DNA from: Typha latifolia
Lineage: Eukaryota > Streptophyta > Magnoliopsida > Poales > Typhaceae
Assembly (NCBI GenBank): GCA_019914945.1
Contig: CM034102.1
Span: forward strand, 16,543,501 to 16,607,500
DNA length: 64,000 nt
Direction: 5' to 3'
Part shown: in pieces, positions 1 through 10,961 of the stretch
Position numbering within the stretch: position 1 is the first letter of the stretch
How the letters are laid out: every line of letters begins with the position of its first letter
Program-made: the position numbers and the translations under genes
Notes under the pieces: model-generated
The model's input: only the letters and a program-made list of their open reading frames with translations
Databases searched by the model: none
Told to the model about the DNA's origin: nothing

Positions 1-561
1 GTTTTAAACGATTTGATATTGGATTAAGCGTCTAAAATAAGCGATCATCCAACATATTTCACTTGATTTAATCTAAAGCTTACAAGCATACAGCTCCTAA
101 AATAATTCATGATAACCTCCAAAATGAATTGTTCAAGAAATTAAGATCAATAAAGAGCTCTCAATTTACGCGCGGTGAAAGGCAGTATTTTTGGAACTTG
201 AGCCATAAGAAGTACCATTGGCGTAGTAGAGCATAGCCATGGGTTTCTGTAGCATTTATCCCTATCTATCTATTTAACAAGGAGCTCTCAAGAGCTAACT
301 TGCTTTCATTCTTTAGTTCGCAGTCCCCTTTTCACTCATAGCTCTTAACAGTAGTGGGGTTTATCTTGGTGGTCACTCCAAAGAAAATCTGGATATGGCC
401 AGAGAGCTTTGGAGATGCATTTGCTAAAGTTTCTCGTGTTCTTCCTTTCCCTGGAATTCTGGTAGCTACTTTTCTTGCATCCTTGGCAAAGAGGATAATG
501 AAAGCCACTCAATAATCTCTCTCTATTCTCTCTCATAAAGGTCTCAAGATTAGTAGGAGAT
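1..561. other. Upstream region of the LAZY-like gene
   Basis: I see no coding exon here. It is AT-rich sequence with scattered short open frames of no recognisable family. It probably holds the promoter and 5' leader of the gene that starts at 562. No TATA box or leader could be fixed with confidence. Confidence 0.4.
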
Positions 562-1976
562 ATGAGAGTAAGGACTGCTCACTAGCTTAAGCTTCGCTAT
601 TGGCAATGGCAGAGATGTCAATTCTCATATCATCACCATCTGATTCCCAACCTTTATTTATTTTATTATTTTTTTTGGTGAGTGTAGATCCTGAATTGGA
701 TGCAAAATAAGTTCAATGGAGCACAAGAGAAGAAAAGATCTGACATCGGTTCGAGCTCAAGTGGTCGTAAGTTATTTGCTCCGAGTAGTTGTTTCTGATA
801 ATACGATCAGTGTGATCCAATTCTTCATGTTCTGATTGATTCTGTTTGGAAATTATGAACATGCACATACAGAGATAACCCCATACCTCTTTCTCAATAA
901 GATAGCTTTGTAGTTTATTCATCTGTTGTTCTTTTGCTAGTAATAATGATCCCAAAACAAAACAAACAAAAAAATTGTCTCTAAGTGCCAACTTAATTTC
1001 TTTCCTAATCTCATCTACTGGATTTCTGATTGTAACATTAATTTGCATAAGAATAGGATTCTAATCCATGGCACTTACTTCTTTTAGGTGTTCCCATCCC
1101 AGATGTTGGCAAAGAAGAGCTCAACAATTTGCCCCATCCTTTGTTGTCCATTGGAACATTTGGTAACAAAAACTTGAAGGAAGAGCCACAGAGACACGAG
1201 TCTTCAGAAGATTTACCGGATTTTACGTTAGAAGAAGTCAGAAAGTTACAAGAAGAGCTGACAAAGCTTTTAAGACGCAAGTCCAAGTCTAGCTCTCATA
1301 AATCAGAGACAGGAGGAGGTGAAGAGAAAGCTAGTCTACCACTGGATAGATTTCTCAACTGTCCATCCAGCTTGGAGGTTGATAGGACCGCAGGGCCCAA
1401 ATGCTCCGGTGATGTGGATACCGATGATAATGGCGGCGAATTCTCGCCCAACACAAAGATCATATTATGCAAGGCAAGAGATCTGATAGCCAGTAACAGG
1501 AGTGCAATCAAGCAGAAATCTCTGAAATTTCTCCTCAAGAAGATGTTTGTGTGTAGTGGTGGCTTCGCACCGTCTCCGAGCTTGAAGGATCCAACAGAGT
1601 CAAGGATGGAGAAGGTATGATTTCATGTAAGCATCTTCATTTTGATCTTTTACGCAATTGTGATCGCCCACATTGCTCATTTTGTCATGTTGCTCGATGA
1701 AAGATTATGAGGACACTACTTCACAAGAAATTCTTTCATCAAAGCTCATCTTCGACGTCGACAAAGAAGTATTTAGAAAACAAACCTATAGAAAGAGCGC
1801 AGGAAGATGAAAAGGACGACAAAGGAGATGGCTCTTATAGATGGGTCAAGACTGATTCAGAGTGTGAGCTAGCTATTCTTCACTTTAATACAAACAATAA
1901 CACCACACATGCTTTAATATACTGATGGGATTCTTTTTTTTTTCTTTAATATCCAGATATTGTTCTAGAAATATAA
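562..1976 (+). CDS. LAZY/DEEPER ROOTING 1 (IGT family) gravitropism protein
   Basis: IGT-family proteins set the gravitropic angle of roots or shoots by directing polar auxin flow in gravity-sensing cells. The model has five exons in perfect phase: 562-567, 688-766, 1088-1614, 1704-1863 and 1957-1976, giving 263 residues. Exon 1 is only ATGAGA followed by a GTAAGG donor; a six-base first exon is a known hallmark of the family. Exon 2 reads ILNWMQNKFNG, the conserved family start. Further marks are PDFTLEEVRKLQEELTKLL, the basic KSLKFLLKKMF block, RMEKIMRTLLHKKFF, and the C-terminal tail SEYIVLEI. That EAR-like end and the short length fit the DRO1/LAZY2-4 type better than LAZY1. The second residue is Arg where the family usually has Lys. 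Function is inferred from the family; whether it acts in root or shoot is unknown. Confidence 0.9.
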
Positions 1977-2473
1977 GCAACACTGGATCTATAAGACAGT
2001 ATCGGTGAGAATCTAGACAGAACTCCCCCTTCTTCAGATTTGATTATTCTCTCAACTCATGATAAAAATGCTAAAATTAATATGTGGCATACTTTGCAGG
2101 TAAAAGAGCACTTATAGTTCATGCGTTTCTTTTTCTTTTTCTTTTTCTTTTCTTTTTTTCCTTCATTAAATCCCTCAAGGAGCTCAAACCATTATATTGG
2201 AAGGAAAAGCACAGCAATGGTTGCATAGCATATAGAATGCATCAGCTATCCAAGATGTTCACCAAAACAAATATAGCTTTTGCGCATTCGCAGCATAAAG
2301 GACCTCGACCCTGCAGTCGATCGCACGTGCATTTATGAGAAGGCTCGACGCCGCCATTGGAAGATGATGTGTCTTCAACTATTTGAGCTTTGAATGTTTA
2401 TAGAGATCTTTTGGAAAATATTTGTTTTTGAAAAAGTAAAACTCCTATATCAAATTAGGTGAGAATAAATTTA

Positions 2474-2476
<3 letters not shown>

Positions 2477-2529
<53 letters not shown>
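2477..2529. repeat. (AT)n microsatellite
   Basis: An uninterrupted run of about 26 AT dinucleotides, seen directly. It is a likely polymorphic marker and an assembly-length risk. Confidence 0.95.
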
Positions 2530-2532
<3 letters not shown>

Positions 2533-2997
2533 ATTAGAGATTCTTGTTGATTCCAGTCTTCATGAAACAAAGGATTCACAATTTACAAGGAGTTGCTTAT
2601 GTGCCACTTAAAAGGACTACTCCGGGTTGAGAATTTAGATGCATCCCTCCTTACCTAAATAGGTAATGCAAGTTGAGCATCAGGTGGAATGCCAGTAAAA
2701 CTTGGGTGAGATTTGAGAAGCTGCCGCCCAAGTTTTACACTTTTTGTGGGCTTGTGCCTTTTGGAAGGAGGAGGAGTGTACATGAAGCAAAATTGTACAC
2801 CTTTGGCAAATGCCGATGTCCCTTGAATAGGGACCTTGTAAGCTGGTTGATCAAGAACTCGGCCAAATTCAACAAAAGACCATCCATCTGCTTAAATGTC
2901 CCTTCATAGCTATTAAACTTAAAGGCCTCTTTAGATCGATCCTAAGGGTTGCCCAGTAAAATTAGTCTTCTTTGAGAAATATTATCAGTGGAATAAG

Positions 2998-3111
2998 TTT
3001 CAGTTGTTGTATCCTACTGTACTCTGCAAAGAGGTGACAGTTGATTTCTTTTAGTTTCAGTTATTGTATCCTACTGTACTCTGCAAAGAGGTGACAGTTG
3101 ATTCCTTTTCT
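2998..3111. repeat. 57-bp tandem duplication
   Basis: Two near-identical copies sit head to tail. Each holds TGTATCCTACTGTACTCTGC or a one-base variant, then AAAGAGGTGACAGTTGATT. The shared block recurs at a spacing of 57 bp (3009 and 3066). The copies differ at only a few bases, so the duplication is recent. Confidence 0.85.
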
Positions 3112-4127
3112 CCCAAGCTTACAGTGTGTCATAACAAAGATATGATGCCATCCCTCTTATTACGTCTCAACTTTTTCCTAGGTATATACGCCTTTATTCA
3201 AGTTGATGATGATAATCTAAGACGGATAAAGATAATGTTTTACTACTGGCAAGAGTGAATAAACGGGCAAGATTCTATTGACTTTTTTTTTTTTGAGAAA
3301 TAATTTAATTTGATTAAACCACCAAACTACATTTACACTCCTTTGTTCTATATTTAACAAAGATAAAACTTCTCATAGATTTCTCAACAAAATCTTCAGT
3401 ACAGTTCTTCTGAAGGACATCTTCTGGCTCCACTACCTACGCGGAGAGAATCTTCACAATGATAACAAGATTTCATAAACTCCATTTCTTTTAGAAATTT
3501 GAGTCATGATTAGTTGGTCTATATTTGAACGAATATATTTGGGGTCCTACATAATGTCCTCCGTAATGTTGTCCCTGACCATAATTTTCTACCATGGGAA
3601 AAGCAAATATGATAAACCAACAAAGTAATTGCCTTCCATGTTCCATTTGATATCCAGGCTTACACTAGAAAACTCTCTAATCAAAGATTAGCTCCGGGTT
3701 TCTCTGGCTAAGGATCGTTCACCATATCAGCATTCATAAATCAACTCATGCAGAATAAAAGGAAGAAAAAAAAAGTAGCCTACTTTTAACTTAGCACTGA
3801 AATGATCGGATAAAACGTGAACCATACTAATGATTAAGATAATCCAACGTCAAAATATCCCAGTGTGGCACCATCAACCCTGTTAGTACGTCCAGCCCCA
3901 GCTAATCAAACATCACCAAAAGTTATAATCAGAGTCTAGTGGTTGTTTGTGCATATGAACGGGCTTGAAGTCTTGAACTCACGAGACCCTTCGAGGTGTT
4001 ATTTATTAGTCAATCAGCATTGACTACAGTTACTATATCTCCTCACCATGTGGACTCCTGTGTAACTTAGGTCCAGTTCTCCCTCGTATGATGTATCAGT
4101 TCTCCAGATTGTTGTTCTCGATCATCA

Positions 4128-7100
4128 TCAGTCTCTATGCTTCCCTTCAATAACCTGCATTTAATCCAAGCCCTTGAATATGAGAAAACATGCATACAGA
4201 AATTAGTGTGCAGATCATTTGTAGCATTGTAAGAAGTGTAATGGGAATCATTAGAGAAAATGATTTAGAGCACCTTAAGTGACAGAAGCAACTAGGAAAG
4301 ATGCAAAGAATCAAAGAAGACCTTTTCAGGAAAACAAGATGTTTTTGCGTAAGACACCACTATATAACATATAGCCACACCCTCCATGCAGTTTCAACAC
4401 CACCCAGAAGATAATATCCATAAAATTTGTACAGCCATGGATCTTAGGTTAGCATCACAGTAAAAAACAACAATTCAGAAAATTTGCCTGGTTTATAAGT
4501 GGCAATGCATGTGATTCCCACTCAGTAGACCATCTTGAAGAGGACCCTGTAGCCAATGCACCATCCCTTAAAGATTTCAATGCCAGACAATCTTCAGGAA
4601 ACCCTTTGAAAAGCATCTGCATTGAGTTCGCCAGTAAATAACAAAAAAAGAAAAAAATGTAATGAACACATTTCAGCAATGAAAGAAATTAGGTTTGAAA
4701 CTGTGAAGGTACTAACTAGAGAATAGAAGGTCAACATGGCAATCAGCTTACCATCATCGATGTCAATATTTTTCTTTGAATATGAAATATATAACTAGCT
4801 ATAATTCTTACCAGAAGTTCATCAGCAAGCTCAGATGATGAGGAGAAAAGGAGTCCATTTTTCTCAACTTTCACGAGCTCCTTGATGCTAACAGGACATG
4901 AATAGAATATCAAATTGATTTTTTTTTTCTAAATAGAAAAATGAATACCAACACCAAAGAGAGAAACTCAAGAAATGACTTACCACGAGAAAGAAACAGC
5001 ACAAACTGGCAACCCACATCCAAACATATCAACGACCTGTAAGAAGTCTCTTGATCAGTTTTCCATGAGAAAAGCAATTTGAATTATACCCAGTGTACTT
5101 GATAGGGGTTAAAAGGATTCACAAATGAGCTACCTTCATGGGAAGGTCCAGGCCAGATGAGGAAGTGTGCAAGGATACACCTAGATCTGCTGACCCTGAA
5201 GTAGTTTCAATATTTAAGGATTTAAGATATGCAACTAGAGAGATGTTTACATATTGCCAAAGTAAAAAGTGCAGGCCTACCAAGTAATACTGGATAATCC
5301 TCTGCTGTGAGCCACATTGTTCGGAAGGCTACACGTCGCAAATTCAACCTTTTTATACATTCTTCATATTTTCTCCTTTCAGGCCCTTTACCTTAACAAG
5401 TTAATATGAGATCAAAATTTGATTGATAAATGATAATATTCTATGTTAGTCAAATACCCATACTCTAAAGCAACAGTAGTCATACCAGTAATAATGAACA
5501 ACAACCTTGGGTACAGATATTGCTTCCCATCATTGATATCTGTCCAGAGCTTTTCCTCCTCGAGAGAATCATCCTCATTTAAGGCTGCAGCAACACGCCT
5601 ATCGTACATGACAGCAGCTTCCAGAAGTATACTGAAATCTTCATCTGGAGTCCTGAAATAGACGAAGGAATGTGCAAGCTAAGAGTCCAATTTGCAGACA
5701 CCACAAATAATTATCACCTTACACAATAGCTTACTGTCTTAAGGGTTCGGGAAAACAGCACCACAAGTTACTGAATATGAAGAAACTTTCTATGTTTTTG
5801 CAAGAGCAGCCTAGGTTCAATCTGATGGGGGTCAAAATGCCCATATATCTAAAAAGAATATTATTAAAGCCAGGCCATACTAATCAGGATTTTCCATTTT
5901 ATTGTAATTGTATCGTGCCATGCCCATACTACAATTTAACTATTAAATCTGAATCGGATATAGCTTACCAACTTGTGCTGCTCACAACAAGGGCAGGCCT
6001 GTTTGGTTTCAAGAATATATCATTGTCTGTCATCGTGCTAAACAATGTGCTGCTCAAATGATCAATTTGATAACAGGAAGCTTGATTCTCTTCAACCTTA
6101 TGCACTGTAGCAAGCATAAAAAAGCCACTTAGAAGAATGATGTCATGCTAAGATCTAGTACGGCTAAAAAAAGATAGTAGTTTACTGAAATTACAATATT
6201 ACCGGTACTGATGCAGTCATGAATGCCATCAGGGTGACAGATATTATTCTCCAACCTACCAAACAACTATGACATGTCGGAAGGTCATGCTGTGAAATAA
6301 TAAATAAGAGAAGTTGCAGAGAAAGAAAACAATGATTCACCTCATGCTTCTCCCTGAGTGAAGCAGGATGAAAGAACTCAGGAGGCTGATCATAAAGAAC
6401 TGTTGCCCTGTCAATGTACCAATGTCCGATGGGTTTTAGTTTGACTTCTACTACAAACATTAGGAACTTCCATGCATGAATAGTACAGATCACCAAAACT
6501 TAATCTTACTTGATACCCCAATTTTGAGCAAGTTCGTGTTGCATTGCCTTTGTAACACAAAAGGACCCATTTGCCGTCCTCCCAAAATATTTTTCAAACC
6601 TACAAAGTGCAAATGCATAAAGATCTTATCTGGTTAGAATTGCTAAATAGCCTAAATTACAAGAATAAATATCTTCAGAGAGTAAATTAGATCCATATTA
6701 CCAAAGATATATTTTAACTATTATATGGCTTCTCCCATGGGACAATGCAAGCAGTGTGTATCCAAAGTTGTGCCAGTCAATGATAAATTTAGAACTTCTT
6801 AGCCAGCTAGAAAGTTTTACTGCAGCCAATGTGGGAACAGATGGTGGATTCTGAAGATACAAAAATAGTAGAACATCAAGATTCTCGAAGATGCTGGGAA
6901 GGTAATTACACCTGAACATAAATAAAATATACAGTCATCAAAAGGTTAGATGTATGCAAATCACTCCTGACATCTGGAATAATCATATACAGTATAGCCA
7001 GTCAAAGCAAAAAAGAAAAACATAGGAATCTACTATATCATACTCTGACTCTTCGGTGACATGGACATAGAGTTTTATTTTCACTTTTCAGTAACCAGGT

Positions 7101-10100
7101 TTTTAATGATCATGACAAGAGAGTTGATCTAGCTGCTTACTCGATGATGCCTACAAAAAAGCACATTATTTTTTCCTTACAGATAAACCATACCCTCTCA
7201 ATTGGTATAGCTCAAAATAGTTCTGGATCAATTCTACCTCCCCTTCAAAATGGGAATTCTCTGAATACCTAAAATACATTTGATCATAGAAAATTTAAAC
7301 AGAAAAAGGCGATACATACTGACATATGTTAGCCCATTGCATGTTCAATAAGTATCCTACAGCAATGGCACTTTGCTCTTGCAGCCAATGCTATCATTCA
7401 TCTACTAGGCAGTTCTAAACTTATAACTTCTAAGTTCCCCAAGTAGTAACTTTATAACTTCAGGGCCCTATAACCCATCATCCATTCTCTGAAGAACATT
7501 TGCTTCCACAATTGGGAAGTGAGAATTCATAAAGGATTATATCACTACATACCACCATCTACAAAATAAAATTTTGAGATAATTCTACTTAAACCCTATA
7601 TACTATCACTTCTTTCCACATATCCCCTTAAATTTTTTTTTATCCACATAAACCTTTTGAGCTAAGAAAAGACTTAACTACATGGAGTCGTTGAACGAAG
7701 AATCTTCTCAGCTCAGGAGGTCTTTGTAAATAAAAAAAAAGTTCAAGCAGTATGTGAAAAACGGTGATAATTCAGAGGATTCAAATGAAATTAACCCTAA
7801 AATTTTACCCAATTGATAAGTTTGGAACATGGCAAAGCCATACTTTTTACTTATAAAGTAAGCACTAAGAATCAAAACTCATAATTTCAATAGGTGGCTG
7901 CAATATGCAGATGGCCAAGGAGACCCCAAGGTGAGAAGTAAAATGAGCAAGAGACAAGTCCCCCCACCACATTACCATTCAGTAATTATTGACCTTGGCC
8001 AAAACTGCCAAACTACATGGGCATGGAGATCAGTGTTAGTAAAATCACTTGTCTGAACGTCATACAGGGCCCAGGAAGACAGTTACTACAAATGGAAACC
8101 TTTATGCAAATTCCTGCATTTGAGCTACTATTTAATTCTTTCAATATGATCAAGGGAGATTAAGCGAACAAAATGGATTGAACTAAGGAACTAACAAGAG
8201 CCAGAAATACTTTTGAGATATATCCAAAACACAGGTATGGCTGTCAAAATCATGAGAATCAGCACGTCACTTCCAAGAAGTTGTCACTATGTATCATTAT
8301 TCATACATATAACAGGACGCCACTACAACAGAGGTGCTCTAACCTCCAACAGATATGGAACCTTTTAATTTTGTAAATAATTAATCTAGAATGCTGAATG
8401 GGAAAAATAATCACATCTTTTCTCTAAAAGAAGACCAGTGAGAAACTTTCATTTAGATAACTCATATACTCACACCAGAATTAGATATTACATGCAACAA
8501 ATCAGATACTGTGAACTTCAACTGCCAATGAACTAAAAGAGCAAGATATATAATTATTAACTACCTGACATGGATCAAAGAGTTTTCATGCATGCTGAGA
8601 GGACCCAAAGGCTTATATCTTGTTATTATACTACAAAAGAACTACTTTATGAGAAAAATGCATAGAAATAATGCATTAAGATTAGACTAACCTGCACAAT
8701 AATAATATCTGGATGAGGAATCTTGAAACAGAGAAATTGAACCAATATAACAAATTGGATTGCAGCTTTAAGTACAAGAGCCAATGCACTTGATATCTTT
8801 GATACTCCCCCAAGATTCACTGGCTTCTGAAAAGCATGTGTTTCACGAGTTTAATAACAAAGGATGTGACATAAGGAGTATAATATGGAAAGAATTCTAA
8901 ATATGACTTTACCATTTTGTGAAGATGAATAGATGGATTCTCTTTTATTGCAATATGAGGCTCCGTACCTGTTCATACATTCAACATTACTATAGCAGAC
9001 AATAATTTTAAATCAATTGACAAACAAGACCACCAAACATTTATTTGGTAAAACAATTAAAGAAAATTTCTTTCTATATCCAACATTTAAGAAGTTAACT
9101 GATCCAAAGTCCATTTTTCAAGAAAAAAAAATCACTAGCTTATAAAAAACAATTGGTATCACATCATTAAACTATATTGGTACGACAACTCTACTAGACT
9201 ACTACCCAAGTGCATCATCACCTCGTGAATTCAACAGCAAATAAAACAGATCCTCGAATCAACATGTTAAAGAACAGGAAGAGAGGACATCCCCATGCAC
9301 AAGGCTCTCATCAATGCTAGCAAGATGTACAACACACAGTTAGGGGCTTACTTGTAAGAAATTTCACTGAGCTATCTCTAGTTTACTAAGTACATAACAA
9401 GCAGATCTCAGTTTCCTAGCATGATGTAGGGCACGCAATTTTCCAGACTTAACTAGAAACCAGAACAACAATGTGAACATTGATATGTAAGGCGAAGTTT
9501 TGCAAAATATAGTACCTCCATTTGCAACAATATCCACCTCTAAGTTGGCCTACAAAAATAAGAGGGTTCAGTGAGAGAGACAACTTCCAAAACTTTCTGA
9601 GGATTGGCTAATAGAAAGACTATTAGACATACAAGAAAAAGAAAATATTAGGCACTCGTCACAATGTAACAATGTAACAATGTTAAAGATCCAAATCTAC
9701 TGTCACTAATACACAGAATTGAATCCATCTGATAAGGAAACAAGGACAACTTAACAAGTGATATTGTACTACTTTATTGATACTATAAACAATACTTATA
9801 ATGTGTGAAGACAGTCTCGTTAAGTTCTTTCACTTCTAGACAAAAATAGCTCCTTCCCTATAAAAAAAACCTCGTCATTTCTTTTGATCCTTCAACTCTT
9901 TCTGGCCCATCAAAATATCAAGGCTCGCTTCGTACTGAAATCTTGTTACTGATTCTTTTATCCACAAGCCCCTCCCTTGCTGACATTGCCTCGGCTACAT
10001 ATATAGAAGGAATTCTTTAATTCTTGAGGCATATAATGCACAAATCCGTTTCGAGCATTGAAAAAGAAACCTTCTCGATCCAATATACAGCTCCACTCAA

Positions 10101-10385
10101 TTCAATTACTCATGCCTAAGTAGTCAAATCAGATAATGGATATAGTCGGAAGATCCTCGAACAATATCTAAAACAACTTACTGAAAACATTGTAAATAGA
10201 GTAATTGATATACCGCAAGGAAGAGCACTAGAAACATCGGTTTCGGATCGAATTATAGTGTTTGAACGAGACTTACAAATCCCTTTTCGTACCTGTTGGG
10301 CAAGAGAAAGCGCGTGGTACTGCATCCGAGGGCTGCGGCCGATGTCGCCGAGAACCACCACCGCGACCCGTCTTCTCTTCTCCAT
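4128..10385 (-). CDS. ALG1: ALG1-type beta-1,4-mannosyltransferase (TURAN-like)
   Basis: ALG1 adds the first mannose from GDP-mannose to GlcNAc2-PP-dolichol on the cytosolic face of the ER, an early step of N-glycan assembly. Sixteen exons join in phase (descending): 10385-10293, 9549-9516, 8968-8913, 8826-8692, 6850-6702, 6599-6510, 6407-6341, 6248-6203, 6104-5969, 5652-5486, 5391-5281, 5195-5134, 5036-4984, 4887-4812, 4616-4488 and 4154-4128. The product is 476 residues, usual for the family. Visible marks are VVVLGDIGRSPRMQYHALSL at the N-terminus, a hydrophobic membrane segment in exon 4, NPPSVPTLAAV, IDWHNFGYTLLAL, VLYDQPPEFFHPAS, RPALVVSSTSW and VDMFGCGLPVCAVSF. The start is the ATG at 10385; an in-frame TTG nine bases upstream is not needed. 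Intron 15 uses a GC donor. The exon 8 acceptor (TGGAG) is weak although the phase and protein match, so that edge is less certain. Confidence 0.93.
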
Positions 10386-10961
10386 CGGATCCAATCTCGA
10401 TCTTGAACCCTAGACGACTCCGGAACGAAGAAGACGATCCAAGGAATTAGATGGCGCGGTCTTTTTCCCAATTTTTAGAGTGTAATGAGCCGATTGCTTG
10501 GGCTTTCTTTCCGATGGTTTTTTTTTTAAAAAAAAATTCCGAAACAATTCCGCCCTTTCAGAAAAGATCATGCGATTAGGAAATAGTAAAGGTTGAGGGT
10601 CTAAACCGCAAATTCACCTACAAATTGCTTTTTTATTTTATTTTATTTCTTTTCTTTCTTTCTTTTCTGGGTTAAGTCGTCGTGAGAGTTTTGGAAGTAG
10701 TGTGACGCCACTTGCAGAAGTCCACGTCACGCCTTCCCACGTCCCCCCTTCCTTAATTCCGACGTATTAGATCGCTCGCCCACGGTTGCACGTATTTACA
10801 TGCTTAAAAAAAATCTTAGACAAATCTTAGTCAAAATCCCTCATGACCAATCTCCAAATCTAAGCTACAGAAAAAAGTCTCCGTCGTCTTCGTCTTCGTC
10901 TTCTAAGTTCTCAAGATAGATCCAGCTCTCCGTTTCAAGAAAGAGAGACGAGTCTTCCTCC
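10386..10961. promoter_or_regulatory. Shared divergent promoter of ALG1 and the GOST-like gene
   Basis: Only 576 bp separate the two start codons, so this stretch must hold both promoters and both leaders. It contains CCACGTCA at 10722-10729. Its reverse complement, TGACGTGG, is the XBP1-type box bound by plant bZIP60/bZIP28 in the unfolded protein response. A second ACGT core lies at 10739-10742 and a third near 10761. The regulatory role is inference from the motif and from the ER job of ALG1. Confidence 0.55.

Larger units (their letters stand above)
1977..4127. other. Intergenic region, convergent 3' ends
   Basis: It lies between the 3' ends of the LAZY-like and ALG1 genes. It holds an AT microsatellite and a 57-bp tandem duplication, annotated separately. 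Open frames here, such as one at 2673-2909, match no family I recognise and lack coding character. Confidence 0.4.

Noticed and set aside
2673..2909. 78-codon frame between LAZY and ALG1
   Set aside because: It has no recognisable domain and no coding composition. It lies in the repeat-bearing spacer.
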